Assembly: GCA_020747015.1 (NCBI GenBank)
Contig: JAGTJM010000004.1
Location: forward strand, 620,001 to 684,000
Reading direction: 5' to 3'
Length of the DNA: 64,000 bases
Source: Pyrenochaeta sp. MPI-SDFR-AT-0127
Lineage: Eukaryota; Ascomycota; Dothideomycetes; Pleosporales; Cucurbitariaceae
Made by a program: the position numbers and the translations under genes. This document shows positions 11,235-22,435 of the stretch, piece after piece. Each line of letters starts with the position of its first letter. Position 1 is the stretch's first letter. Below the pieces are notes generated by a model that worked only from the letters and a program-made list of their open reading frames with translations, made no database searches and was not told where the DNA came from.

Positions 11235-12967
11235 ATGATGGGCTCAGACTCAGACTCGTACCACTACAACCTCGGCTCGTACGGTCGAAAAGTTACCACA
11301 TCCAATCTAACAGCACAAAAGTGGTTCGACCGCGGCCTGACATGGAGCTATGCGTTTCATCATGAAGAGTCGGCCAGGTGTTTTGAGGAAGCAATCAAGC
11401 AAGACTCGGACTGCGCAATGGCCTACTGGGGAGTGAGTCTGATATCGTTGTTCCGAACGACTTCTGCCGATATTAATTCCCTACCCAGCTTGCCTTTGCA
11501 CTTGGCCCAAATTACAACAAGCCATGGGATCTCTTTGACGAAAAAGAGCTCAGACATACCCTGGAGAACATCAATGCTGCAAACGCTGCTGCAAAAGACA
11601 AAATCTCTGGCACAACCGAATCCGAACGAGCTCTTATCAATGCGATACAAGTTCGTGTGCCGAAAGGTCTAGATGAGAAAGCATTCCGCGCGTGCAATGA
11701 GGCATACGCAGAAGCCATGAAGGGTGTCTACGAGCAATTTGCAGATGATCTAGATGTCGCTTCTCTATACGCTGATTCTATCATGAATTTATCAGCTTGG
11801 GATCTCTGGGATCTGAAGACAGGCAAGCCAACTCCTGGGGCTCGCTCTCTTGAAGCCAAGGCCATCTTGGACAAAGCTTTGAAGCAGGTTGGTGTCTACA
11901 CTCACCCAGGGGTCCTCCATTTGTACATTCATCTAATGGAGATGTCGAAAACACCAGAAGTAGCCCTAGTCGCTGCTGATCATCTTCGCAAACTCATTCC
12001 AGATGCAGGCCATCTGGTCCATATGCCGTCGCATCTCGATATTCTCGTTGGGGACTATCGACGCGCTATCGATTCAAATGCGGATGCGTGCCTGGCCGAC
12101 GAGAAGTACCTTGCTGAACATGGCGGCGACAATTTCTATAGTTTTTACCGGATGCACAACTACCATTCACTGATCTACGCCGCTATGTTTGCGGGACAAT
12201 CGGAAGTTGCCTTAGAAGCAGTCAGCCGCATGGAAGCATCCCTACCAGAATCCCTTCTCCGCATTGAAAGTCCACCTATGGCGGACTGGCTCGAGAATTT
12301 TGCGTCAGTTCGCGTTCATGTCCTCGTCCGCTTTGGGCTCTGGAAAGCACTCCTTGCCCTCGACATGCCCAAGGATAGAGATCTGCACTGTGTGACTACC
12401 GCAATGTTGCATTACGGCAAGGGTGTAGCATATGCTGCAACTGGGGATATTGAGAATGCCCAGAAAGAGCGAGACGCTCTTGGGGTCGCGGTAGAACGCA
12501 TCCCTTCCTCCCGCATTTGTGGGGACTTTCCAAACCGGTCCAATGTCGTTCTTCAGGTTGGTTTAGCAATGTTAGACGGCGAGGTTGAATACCGAAAAGG
12601 TAACTACGAGCTCGCATTCAAACATCTCGAGACAGCAATCGAACGCGACGATGCGCTAACATACGCTGAACCATGGCCATGGATGCAGCCTACTAGACAT
12701 GCTTACGCTGCTCTGTTGATGGAGCAGGGAAGGGTCGAAGATGCTGCAGCAGCGTATAGAGTGGATTTGGGTTTCGACGATACTTTACCCAGAGCGCGGC
12801 AACATCCGAACAATGTCTGGGCCTTACATGGATACCATGAATGTTTGACTAGACTTGACAAGCCAAACGAAGCTGGAATTGTAGGGCAGCAGTTAAAGAT
12901 AGCACTGGCAGTGGCGGACGTTACTATCAAAGCAAGCTGCTATTGCCGAGGCACAGGGATAGCATAA
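11235..12967 (+). CDS. TPR-domain protein, 558 residues
   Basis: Two exons, 11235-11432 and 11489-12967, separated by a 56-nt intron (GTGAGT...CCCAG). Joining them restores the motif Tyr-Trp-Gly-Leu-Ala-Phe-Ala-Leu-Gly-Pro-Asn-Tyr-Asn-Lys-Pro-Trp. The first exon has a TPR-like unit (Trp-Phe-Asp-Arg-Gly-Leu ... Ala-Arg-Cys-Phe-Glu-Glu-Ala), and more TPR-like helices lie in the middle and C-terminal part (Gly-Asn-Tyr-Glu-Leu-Ala-Phe-Lys-His-Leu-Glu). His-Met-Pro-Ser-His near residue 255 is a hallmark of this family, which occurs in bacteria and fungi without an established role. No signal peptide or membrane segment is seen, so it is probably cytosolic. The next initiator candidate is one codon downstream (11238). 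Confidence 0.8.
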
Positions 12968-14322
12968 AGTAGCAATGCGAATGTTGAGATCGCATTGTTG
13001 TCATTTCATGCATGCTACTCGAGTCGCCCACGAAAATTGTCATTATAGTAGTTCGTCATTGGGCCCTGTGACTAGACCGTGATCCCAGCTTTCAATCAGA
13101 TTGTTGAGGGCCAGGGGTTGGTTCCTGCGATGTCGAAGGGGTTCTGCGCTTGACTCGGAGAGACAGGGATGGCATTCATATTATTATAACTGCCGTCTTT
13201 CTCGAGTGCAAGCTAGCGTTCCTAATCCAGACACAAACGTGAAACTAGCTGCGCGGAGCAGGGCGGATTCCCATAACAATGTTGATCGCTGTTCTCCTTT
13301 TGCTCTTGCGGTCGCCCAAGTAGCCCAAAGAAGATTCCGGAGTTCCCTCCTCCAATGTTGATAGGCGGACCTAGCGTAGAATGACATTCCCGCTTCCATG
13401 CAGCCGGTAGGCCCGTCCATGTCTATATTCCATGATTCAGGTCCATCTGCCAATTACGATTTCCAATGCCTCGGCATTTTTCAGGCTAGAACCTCGAAAG
13501 TTTCACGATCAGCGGAAGACTCCACACGGTGGTCGCCGACTACTTTGTTAACCTCAATGTTCTCACCAGACTTGCCACGTTCGTATCAGTGGGTTTCGCC
13601 TAAATAATAACTAGCGGAGTTTTATGCCCAACACAGGGAAGGATATCGGGCGTCAGGACGAAAGCGATATGAAGCGTCCAGGACGGTTCCTGACTTTCTT
13701 CACCTTGTGGGCCCATCCCGCCCCTCGTGCCGCGCAATAGGAACCATGGAATATGCCGATGTAGACCGTCTTACGTCCGGCATGACGAACGACGTGATTT
13801 TGTGGTCCGAAGGCGAACACGCTGTTTGATGTGTAATCAGAAACTGGAACCGAAAATTCTGACAGCTCTCGGTTAGCCACTAGAAGCATGCTAGATGCAG
13901 TGATCTGGCTCCAAGAGCGGGAGGACTATGTATGCTACCCCCCAATATCTGATGTATCGTGTGGCCATCAATTGGGATCAACTTTAATCCTTGAGGTTCA
14001 ACGGCTGCCAATGCTGCCAATGCAGGATCTTCAGTACATGCGCCACGACCCTGGATCCCTACCACACGAGGATCTGCGATGAGGTTGCAGCCAGACCCTA
14101 GCGAGACATGCGGTGGAGCTTCCCTTCTGGCCCTGGACGCAGGCTCGGAGCCGCTTTTGCCCCTGGTGTACGCAGGGTACGTGAATGAATCGAGACTCGC
14201 GAATCTGCGGGGCCCGCTCCTTCTTTGACACCCAATGCGCTGGTATATCTCACCAGACTCTCCTGAAATTCGAAGGAGATCCGGGGTGAACCAGAGTTTC
14301 GTTATTCAGGAACGTCGTGAAT
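12968..14322. other. Intergenic, 1.35 kb, nothing convincingly coding
   Basis: Short frames occur on both strands (for example 13653-13889 minus), but none joins through plausible introns or matches a family I know. It contains the 3' flank of the TPR gene and the promoter of the PTH11-like gene. A decayed gene is possible but not shown. Confidence 0.5.
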
Positions 14323-15708
14323 ATGGTAGATAATCGGGGACCGGAGCTTCAAGCCGTATGTTACTGCAAATGGACAAAATCACAGTTTTGAAGAAAACAT
14401 GCTGACGTCTGTAGGTATGCTCGACATTCCTTGCTTTTGCCTTTACCGCCACTGCCCTCCGTGTTTATGTGCGTGCTCGCATCGTGAAGGCTTTTGGTTA
14501 CGATGATGCGTGGATGGTTTTCGCTCTGGTAAGTATCGGCACTTCGTATCGTCTGATGAAGGGCCGATTCCTGACAAGTAAGCTTGCGCACATCATGTTC
14601 GTTGGCAGCGCAATAGGTGGAATTCGATGGGGCACAGGTCGACATATGAATACTCTTTCCAACGATGATATTTTCAAAGCCATGAGGGTGAGTTTCGATG
14701 TATGTGTCGCCATCGCCTACAACTAACATAATATGCAGTATTGGTGGTTGTGCTACATCGGCTACTGTTGGACCATGATCGCTGCGAAGATTTCCATTGG
14801 ACTCTTCCTTCTTCGCGTCACGGTCAAAGCCATTCATAAATGGATCATCTATATCGCCATGGGTCTGACGGTGCTAACTGGCCTTGTGTTCTTCTTCGTA
14901 ACCCTCCTCCAGTGTACCCCAATCAGCTACTTCTGGAACAAAAAATTAGAGAAAGGATGGTGTGTAGACATTGATGTCATCATCGCCCTCACCTTCCTAT
15001 ACAGTGCGATATCCGTTATCTGCGATTTCACATTTGCGATTTTGCCGATGTTCCTTGTATGGGGCTTGAACATGTCGGTGAGAACCAGACTTGTCTTGAT
15101 TCCAATCTTGGGGATGGCTTGCGTGTAAGTCCTGCTTCCATATCATCATATCATCCCCACTCGCTAATCTTGCCTACAGTGCTAGTGTAGCAGTCGTCGT
15201 TCGCCTCGCCTACGTCATGGATTTCAAGAACCCGGACTTCCTATACGCGACTGTCGACATTGCGATCTGGTCCGATATTGAACAGGGCCTTGCCATAACT
15301 GCCGGCAGCCTTGCAACCCTTCGCCCTCTCTTCCGCATGTTATCTTCTAAGATTGGCTTCACTTCGACGGGTACACCATCTGGCCCTTCAAAGCCATCTG
15401 GCATGCGAACACCCCAGTGGAACGGTGCTCCAACTAATGAGAGCCGGAAAAAGCCAAGCATCTTCAGTTTCACCAACAGCCTAATGCGGACGGAGAAGGG
15501 AACCGTGCGGGACAAGGAAGAATATGGCATGGGAGATTTGCAACCCATGCGATTACGGGATGACCTGGTCGAAGAAAACGCAAGTGAGAAGAGCGACAAG
15601 GGATTCAATACATGGAGGATACAAGCTAGCAAAGTCTCGGACGAGGAGCGCCGAGTAGGAACGATTACGAGGGAGACACACGTGCATCAGCGGTCGGAAA
15701 GGCGATAA
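14323..15708 (+). CDS. PTH11-like / fungal rhodopsin-domain receptor
   Basis: Five exons: 14323-14355, 14415-14528, 14583-14687, 14739-15124 and 15180-15708 (388 residues). Diagnostic features are Arg-Val-Tyr-Val-Arg...Phe-Gly-Tyr-Asp-Asp-Ala-Trp after the first membrane segment, Gly-Thr-Gly-Arg-His-Met before the third, and Phe-Trp-Asn followed by Gly-Trp-Cys in the loop typical of the family. Six to seven membrane segments are visible, then a hydrophilic tail from about residue 255. The second intron (14529-14582) is 54 nt and stop-free; splicing it gives the usual spacing between Asp-Asp and Gly-Thr-Gly-Arg-His. The very short first exon makes the amino terminus the least certain part. Family members sense surface or host cues in pathogens, and most have no known ligand. 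Confidence 0.8.
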
Positions 15709-15913
15709 AACACGGATACTTCGAGAAAGCGAGAATTCGAATCTGTACGATGAGCGCATAAACTGCCACGATGGAGGCAATATTTTGGTTTAATGATACC
15801 CTCGTTTGGATGCAAAGGCGCAAGGGTAAACTTAGCAAACATGTGTTCAATGTTGAGCTCACGATATATATAATAATTTCCAGTACACGAACGTAAGATA
15901 TGACTTGATTCAA

Positions 15914-17593
15914 TCATTTCGCGTTGCTGTGCTTGGCCCGAAGAAAAGCTTCGACCTGCACATCTGTCGGCTCCTGATGGCCGTTCGTCTTGCTCTCGGA
16001 TTTCTGCTCCTTCACAAAGTCATTAGATGCTTGCTCCCCCAACCCAAGAGCTGTAGCAATCTTGGATTCGCGTAGTTGAGCAGTGAGGTTTGAGGCCATC
16101 GCATTAATATTCTCCGTAGCCTTCTCCGAGGTACTGTTGCTATCATCCGTATTATTTTCTGCCACGCCCATAGCCCGCAATTCTTCAGAGGCGGTACTGG
16201 CATGTCTCTCGTGAGGAACAGGATCGTTACCATGTCTTGACGCATCATTGCTGGTCCCAACGATATTGGTATTTTGACTTGGCGCTTGGAATCCATCCTG
16301 TGCTTCTTTCGAAACCTCGCTAGGTACAGCCACCGCCGCAGCCTCAATTTGCGTTTGATCGTGACCATCTTCAGAGTGTCTCGCTTCTTTGCTTGTAGCT
16401 CCCTCGGTATTTTGGTTTGATGGTAAGAGGTCGCCGTGATAAGGTTTCTTCGCAACCCTGATCGCTTCTTGGTTGACTTTCCAAATCCCTCCCTGGGGAT
16501 CAAGAGTGAACGATCCGCTATCATGAGTCGACAAGCTCTCGAACACAGGATCTTGATTTACAATTTGGAAGAAAATGTTCTTCCATTGCCGGTCATTAAC
16601 CTTTTCATTCTTTCTCATCTGCCGCTGGCCCTCCTCGATTACGGATTTTGAATTTGTCGTTCCCTTCATGTCACTCCTGCGCAAAGCAGCGATCACGTTT
16701 CCCCATGCTTTCCGTGACTCCCAGGGATCTTGTTCTGCCAGCTCGGGAACATTCATCTTCAAGGATGGAATGGACATGACATCGATCTTTTCTGTTTCCT
16801 CTGCAGTTTTTGCGTCGATAATCATGAACACCCCACTCCATGATCCTTTAATTGTGTATATGTCCTCGCGCGGCTGGTCCACATGAAACATTCGTGCTTC
16901 AAATCCATTCTTGTGGCCTGATCCAAAAAAGCCCTTGCCTTCGAACTTGATGTGTGATACATATCCGTTCGAAGAGATGAGGGAATACTCGCCGTGTAAC
17001 TCTGGATAGGGGACCCCGCTCAAAATACCTTTGACTTTGACATTTGGAACCGGTATCAAATAATCCTCCTTGTATTTGTCGATATGTAGCACAGCATACC
17101 CCTTCTGCTTAATATTGACACTTCCAGAGAAGGTGATTTCTTGCTGGGTGAAGCCCTCTGCTCGGATCCCGTGCTTATCGTTCCATAAATAGCAAGCTGT
17201 TATCGGAGGGTGATGGCTAACTTGTTCGGACACGAGATTTGTTTCTCCAAGCTCCTCATCGTTCCAGCTGCCCAAGAACAGCTCGCCTAGGAAAGCGTTC
17301 AGAGGCTTCTTGACACCCTCGTCCTCTTTTCTTCCAGCATATTGCTGATTCCTCAAAGAACCCAGAAACCATTTTAGCACGAGCAATGCCCGTTTCTGGG
17401 CATCTTCTTCTGCGGATGGTGCAACGAATAACAGTGGCTTATCTGCCCAATACTGTGGAATTTCGACCGTTGAGAACTCTCCAAGTACAAATGGGGGTGC
17501 TGTAATATTGCTGAGATCCCCTGAAATTGTCGCTATGGAAGCGAGGAATTCCTTGAACGTGGAGCGATTTGATGCAATATCGTTTGACATCAT
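15914..17593 (-). CDS. Oxysterol-binding protein, Kes1/Osh4 type with long tail
   Basis: A single exon encodes an OSBP-related lipid-transfer protein. It contains the fingerprint Glu-Gln-Val-Ser-His-His-Pro-Pro, preceded by Lys-Pro-Leu-Asn-Ala-Phe-Leu-Gly-Glu. The amino terminus (Phe-Lys-Glu-Phe-Leu-Ala-Ser-Ile...Gly-Asp-Leu-Ser) matches the lid region of Kes1-like proteins, with no PH domain or ankyrin repeats. Such proteins exchange sterol and PI4P between membranes. After the ORD (about residues 1-375) a low-complexity acidic and Ser/Thr-rich tail of about 180 residues follows, absent from yeast Kes1. The start is uncertain: the frame is open to an ATG at 17671, but the tandem ATGs at 17593/17590 fit the family length better and were chosen. 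Confidence 0.88.
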   Translation of the reverse strand: MMSNDIASNRSTFKEFLASIATISGDLSNITAPPFVLGEFSTVEIPQYWADKPLLFVAPSAEEDAQKRALLVLKWFLGSLRNQQYAGRKEDEGVKKPLNAFLGELFLGSWNDEELGETNLVSEQVSHHPPITACYLWNDKHGIRAEGFTQQEITFSGSVNIKQKGYAVLHIDKYKEDYLIPVPNVKVKGILSGVPYPELHGEYSLISSNGYVSHIKFEGKGFFGSGHKNGFEARMFHVDQPREDIYTIKGSWSGVFMIIDAKTAEETEKIDVMSIPSLKMNVPELAEQDPWESRKAWGNVIAALRRSDMKGTTNSKSVIEEGQRQMRKNEKVNDRQWKNIFFQIVNQDPVFESLSTHDSGSFTLDPQGGIWKVNQEAIRVAKKPYHGDLLPSNQNTEGATSKEARHSEDGHDQTQIEAAAVAVPSEVSKEAQDGFQAPSQNTNIVGTSNDASRHGNDPVPHERHASTASEELRAMGVAENNTDDSNSTSEKATENINAMASNLTAQLRESKIATALGLGEQASNDFVKEQKSESKTNGHQEPTDVQVEAFLRAKHSNAK

Positions 17594-18048
17594 GACGTCC
17601 CGGTAGTCACAGGCCGTGCTATGCTGTTTGGCATTCGTCCGGGTAGTTATGGTGGGTACACGGGTTGCCAAGAAATCAAGTCATGACGTCGTTGGTGGGC
17701 AGGACCCTGATTGTTGGGCGCCCGGTTGGCGCTACCTGAGATGGTAAGATCTAGGCTCGAGCGAGTGTGATAATGGTCACAAACTCCAGGGTCGAAGCTC
17801 CTTGGTATTAGTGGCCTCAATTCCACGAATTCGTTGAATAGCTCCGCAATTGCCGTCAATGCGCCTCAGATGGTTGTGAGACACTACCGATGAAGAGAGC
17901 CCTAGGATTCACTTCAACGAGCCTCGGATTCCAGTAATTCTTAAATCATTTTGAAGAACTAAGTTGGAGTCAGGAAGTCATATACTATGAAATTTTGATT
18001 TGATCAATCCTGTTGTGTAGCCAGGTTATCGTGCTTTGTACCTCATGC
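17594..18048. other. Intergenic, OSBP promoter and asparaginase 3' flank
   Basis: Holds the 5' flank of the OSBP gene and the 3' flank of the L-asparaginase gene, both on the minus strand. No gene is recognised. A TGACGTC (CRE-like) element occurs near 17684, just upstream of the possible alternative OSBP start. Confidence 0.45.
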
Positions 18049-19218
18049 TTAAGGCGTCGGATAACTTTTCGCAAACCCCTCTCGAATTTCCTCCTCAGTC
18101 CATCCCAAGGTGAGTCCCAGCTGTAACAAAATACGCGCTTTTTGTGGGTTGTAGAACCCACTCGCAATTGTATATCCCCTGCCATCCGGAACAAGACCAT
18201 CTGAACTTCTGTGACTCGCCACAATTGGGATTCCAGTGGCATTGTAGAACTCTTCGGCAGCCAGGCTAGCTTTTCTAGACATGCCTCCAGCGCCCACACC
18301 AGCGTACACAATACCCTCAGCCCCACCTGCATAAGAGGCGTTGAAGAGCGTAGGATCCATGTCTTGGTGTGAGTACAGGATGTCTACCTGCGCAAGGTCG
18401 GTGACGTTAGAAACATCAAAGACTATGCGGCCAACGGGTTCCGAAGGGGCCCAGAAGAAATAAGGAACTTGATTGATGACTAGATACAAGGTCAGGATTC
18501 GAGTATCTGTCGCACAGCTTGTAAATCGATGCTACTTACAGACGCCGAGCTGGCCAGCTTCAGTGCTGAAGAAGGTGTCGAGAGTATTTGCGTTGTTCTT
18601 CGTGGTGTAGAATGCGGACCCAATTCGATCGTTAAGCACAACCATAGTTCCCCTATTGCGCCCAGCAGGTGAAGCAGCCAGAGTAACAGCTTGGAACAAG
18701 TTCAATGGTCCATCAGCGGACAACGCAGTCGCGGGTCTCATTGCACCAACGATGATGACGGGCTTGCTGGAATTCACGGTGCTCTCCAAGAAGAAGGCAG
18801 TTTCTTCGAGCGTATCCGTACCATGAGTAACCACAACACCGGATACAGTGTCTTTGGCCAGTTCTTCGTTGATCATCTTGGCGAGCTTCAGACTGATCGT
18901 TTCGTTGATACTGCCGGAGTCGACATTGGAGATCTGGTATCCAGCAATATTGGATATATTTAGGACTTCTGGAACGGCGTTGACAAGTTGTTGCACACCA
19001 AGACCAACGGAGTAGCCTGTTGTTTGTGTGTTGCTAGTGCCCTGAGAGGCTATTGTGCCTCCGGTGGCGAAGATGGTGACGTTTGGGAGACTGGCATTAA
19101 TAGCTGTCTGAACATCTTGGCGTATGAACAGCCTGTGGAGGTCGGAACGGGTAAGATCTATAGGTGATGCTAAGACCAGCCGGGCGAGGAAAGGGAAAAA
19201 CGCAGGAAGAACCTTCAT
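18049..19218 (-). CDS. Secreted L-asparaginase, type II
   Basis: Two exons, 19218-18540 and 18479-18049, joined across a 60-nt intron (369 residues). Residues 1-18 form a signal peptide, and the ATG at 19218 was preferred over the upstream one at 19245 because it places the signal peptide at the very start. Catalytic motifs are present: Ala-Thr-Gly-Gly-Thr-Ile-Ala with the nucleophile Thr near residue 52, Thr-His-Gly-Thr-Asp-Thr-Leu-Glu-Glu, and Gly-Ala-Met-Arg-Pro. The splice join restores Gly-Gln-Leu-Gly-Val-Phe-Ile-Asn. It hydrolyses extracellular asparagine to aspartate and ammonia for nitrogen supply. Several N-glycosylation sequons are visible. It is divergent from the HD-domain hydratase, with about 810 bp between the starts. 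Confidence 0.93.
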
Positions 19219-20030
19219 TTCAAAGTATGCACTGTGAACCCACAACTAATGCATACTCTACAATCGGAGCCATTGCCTTTTATATGTGTACAGAAAGATC
19301 TTATTGAATTCTATGCTGTCAAGAGTGTGATCGGCCACCTCCCGTTGTTATCGTTCACTGGCCTTATCATAACAGAGGATCGAGCTAGAGTCAGAACACT
19401 TCCGTCATCCAGTCTTGGTAACCCATAAGAAGAATCGAAGGAACATATTGGCAAGTAGCAACAAGCCTCATTTTCTCAGTTTATGTAACCTCGCCCTTGG
19501 GGCACTCGTGTTGCTCGTCCTTATCAGTGGACCTTGCATGCGATAATCCACTAACCCTCCCTTCGGACCCGCAAATTGGCCTCGAGTAAGATCGCCAAGA
19601 CGATTCTAACCAGATCTAGACTGCCGGCTCTCTTGCAGAGATAGCTGTTGGCTTTTTCGTAGAAGTGACCCGGCCATTGGGTTGGTCAGAACACGCAACA
19701 CGCGTGGGCTCGGCCCTACATCGCGTGGAGGTAAATGATAAAAGCGCTTGCTCGCGGCACAGGTCAAAACCGTCATTATTAATGACAATAGCTGCTGGGT
19801 GGCTGTTTGAGAACACTGGTTTTGCTCGGATGAGGAACGGTCATGCCTCGGATTCCGCGGCAGCTCAACTGGATTTGCTTACCTAAAGTTTCCGAATTCG
19901 GATACTTTTGACAATAAGGCGCTGTGAGGGTTGCATAAAACATGAGCTGGCAACAAAACCAGTCGTAACTTCTATTCAATCGAAACTTTCTAGTTGTTTG
20001 CATTTACTCTTGAGTTTGGCATTGCGAGAT
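19219..20030. other. Divergent promoter region, asparaginase / HD-domain protein
   Basis: No gene is recognised in this 812-bp stretch between two divergent starts. Several GATA tetramers are present, as expected near a nitrogen-regulated gene, but GATA is too short to carry weight alone. Confidence 0.4.
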
Positions 20031-20708
20031 ATGTGTCCTCCATCAGACCTTGGGACTGCGCGTCACATTTCGCACGCACCACCAGATGTCAACACATTCA
20101 TCCCACAAACCTCCATATCAAAAGCCGCCTTCGAGCACGCTGCATCTCTTTTAGCACCCGCCATTCTGAACCACAGTCTCAGGGTCTATCTCTATGCTGC
20201 CGCTCTAGCTAAACATAACACATCCACATATTCTACAGATCCTGCAAAACACGATCTCCTCTTCACAGCATGCCTCTTTCACGACATAGGTACAACCACC
20301 ACCTATGACGGTCCTCAACGTTTCGAAGTCGAGGGTGCTGATGCAGCTGTCAAACACTTGTCTCATTTTGGTGCGACTGAGACAGATAAACACGATGTTT
20401 GGACCGCTATAGCTATCCATACGAGCCCGGGAATCGCGGAGAGGATAGGTGAATTGTCGAAAATAGTAAGAGTGGCAGTCATTACAGATTTCGGGAGAAG
20501 GAGCCAGGATTGGGAGACGCTTGAACCTTTGAGGAAGCAGCTGGAAGTAGACTTTGAGAGGGGTGGCATTGAGAAGGTTCTTGGTGACGCGGTTGTTGAT
20601 CAAGCGAAGAAGAGGCCAGAAAAGGCACCAACGGTATCATGGCCCGGTGTGATGTACAAGGCATGGCTTGCGGAGCCAGAATGGGGTGGTGTAAACAAGG
20701 CGTTCTAG
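20031..20708 (+). CDS. HD-domain protein, cyanamide hydratase-like
   Basis: An intronless gene of 225 residues. The HD metal-binding motif is visible: His in Asn-His-Ser-Leu-Arg (about residue 48), His-Asp in Leu-Phe-His-Asp-Ile-Gly-Thr-Thr (84-85), then Glu-Val-Glu-Gly-Ala-Asp-Ala-Ala and Ile-Ala-Ile-His-Thr-Ser-Pro-Gly. This arrangement matches the fungal and yeast Ddi2/Ddi3 cyanamide hydratase family, which adds water to cyanamide to form urea. The frame is open to an ATG at 19908, but that would add a hydrophobic 41-residue extension unlike the family, so 20031 was chosen. The natural substrate in filamentous fungi is not established. Confidence 0.8.
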   Translation: MCPPSDLGTARHISHAPPDVNTFIPQTSISKAAFEHAASLLAPAILNHSLRVYLYAAALAKHNTSTYSTDPAKHDLLFTACLFHDIGTTTTYDGPQRFEVEGADAAVKHLSHFGATETDKHDVWTAIAIHTSPGIAERIGELSKIVRVAVITDFGRRSQDWETLEPLRKQLEVDFERGGIEKVLGDAVVDQAKKRPEKAPTVSWPGVMYKAWLAEPEWGGVNKAF

Positions 20709-20892
20709 GAATCCGATGAGCTGGAAGTCGTGTAATAAATCTTGTTCCAGTAATCGCTCTCATTCGCTAGATCAAATCGTATTTGAAGGAGCATCTCCTC
20801 TCTTCTTGCCCCCCAGTCCTTTTGGTTGTGCCAGGGCTTGACAGGACCAGGCCTCTACTCAGGGTCCATATGACATCTCTTAATTGATACCC

Positions 20893-21543
20893 TCAACCTC
20901 CATCGCTTCTCTCCAAGAACCCAGGATCTCTCTCAATCTTATTCTCGAACTTGGTCCACCACGCCTGGAAGGCCTTCAACGGCACTGTATCTCCAGTACC
21001 CCAAGAAGTCAAGAAGTCGTAGCAATTCTTGATGATCCTCTGAGCCATGACCTTCGTTGTAACGGTATTCTGTCCTCTTAATATCATTTCGTTTCCTTGT
21101 CCTATATTCGGAGTGGCTGATGCAGCGCCTTCCTGTGCCTTCTTCTGTTCTAGAGCTGCCGCAACCTGCTGGGCTGGCTCAACCGATATACCCAATGCTA
21201 GAGGCGCGGAACTACCATTTGTGAGCCCCCCATCATCTACCATCGCATCGTTATCGCCCAGTCCTCCACCTGCTGGTCCGCCCGCTTTATTGTTGATTTT
21301 GAATATAGCGCTAGGTTTCTCGTTCGCGATTGCCCCGAGAAGCTTGAAGTCGGCTGCGCCTGGTAACTGCGCGTATACAGCAGCGGCGGTGCCATCCGGT
21401 AGTATGATGCCGGGTAAGAGGAATACGACGATGTGCGAAAAGGACGGTTGTGAGGATATCTGGAATGCGAACTGGGTTTGCGATACAACTTGGGCGTCGG
21501 TGAGGATGGGTCGACCGGAGACAATTACGCCGAAGGAGGCCAT
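20893..21543 (-). CDS. Hikeshi / OPI10 family protein
   Basis: An intronless 216-residue protein starting Met-Ala-Ser-Phe-Gly-Val-Ile-Val-Ser-Gly-Arg-Pro. The N-terminal domain contains the conserved Phe-Leu-Leu-Pro-Gly and Ile-Phe-Lys-Ile regions. The C-terminal domain ends with Tyr-Asp-Phe-Leu-Thr-Ser-Trp and Trp-Trp-Thr-Lys-Phe-Glu-Asn-Lys. Hikeshi imports Hsp70 into the nucleus during heat stress in animals, and the budding-yeast relative Opi10 is linked to inositol metabolism. The frame stays open to 21735 but the ATG at 21543 matches the family start exactly. A Gly/Ala-rich linker separates the two domains. Confidence 0.92.
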   Translation of the reverse strand: MASFGVIVSGRPILTDAQVVSQTQFAFQISSQPSFSHIVVFLLPGIILPDGTAAAVYAQLPGAADFKLLGAIANEKPSAIFKINNKAGGPAGGGLGDNDAMVDDGGLTNGSSAPLALGISVEPAQQVAAALEQKKAQEGAASATPNIGQGNEMILRGQNTVTTKVMAQRIIKNCYDFLTSWGTGDTVPLKAFQAWWTKFENKIERDPGFLERSDGG

Positions 21544-22435
21544 GATAGGACGCTTCAAATGTTGAGGTTTAGTTTTGTATACAATAGCGAGGTTTATGGC
21601 TGCATTGAATCTCGGGAAACCAAATCGGCGGCCTGTTTTTAACAAGATACTCGAGCTGCATTGGCATGTTCGAGTATTTTCCAACCACTTCTGCGTCACA
21701 AGTGGCCCAAGCTCCTCACCCCACATCCACCCCACTCTCCGTGCTGGTCGCGAGTTTCTTCAGACCGAATCAAGCCAAAACTATCAATATCAACAATATG
21801 GCATCGTGTACAAATTAACCTAACAGCGCTTCGATAGTGATCGTTCAGATAAAATGCAACAATTGCCAAATTTCTCTCGCACATTACACATGTGGATCAG
21901 GCGCCCTTCAGTCACTTAGTTGCCCACCACCACATTCCTTCGCGTCCAGTTGAGATTTGGCTGCTTGCTTTAGATACCTCCTGAATCTGGACTGTAGAAT
22001 CCAATCTTACGCAACAAAGCAGAGGACAAATGGGAGGGCCAGTGTTAACCTCAACCGCTTCATCAGGGAGATTAAAAGCACACAAAGGCTTGAGCACGAA
22101 GTCGTCGATCAACGACGCTCAATGTCTCTAGAATGAAGACTTCAATGAATCTAACCACAAATCGTTGCAAGATTCGATAGGTCCTCCCTTCCAGCCCATT
22201 AAGAGTGGACTACGTCGCTCTTACCAAAAATCTGGGAGTAGCCAAAGACCTACCGAGTTTCAGACTGCTAGTAGCATGCGCTTAACAGTAGGGCACAAAG
22301 TCACTAATGGACGTACGTATCCTAAGGTATCGCCTATACATTTTATTGAAGCACAATCTTTGTAGCTGTTTATTATCTACGCATAAGCTACTGTCATTTT
22401 CCACTCCAGGATGTTAGGAGCGGTGGTATATCGCT
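21544..22435. other. Intergenic, nothing recognised
   Basis: 892 bp between the Hikeshi start and the stop of the next minus-strand gene. Only short, unsupported frames are present. Confidence 0.5.

Noticed and set aside
13184..14231. Several 60-90 codon minus-strand frames as a possible broken gene
   Set aside because: I tried reading them as one decayed gene but no frame gave a coherent, recognisable protein.
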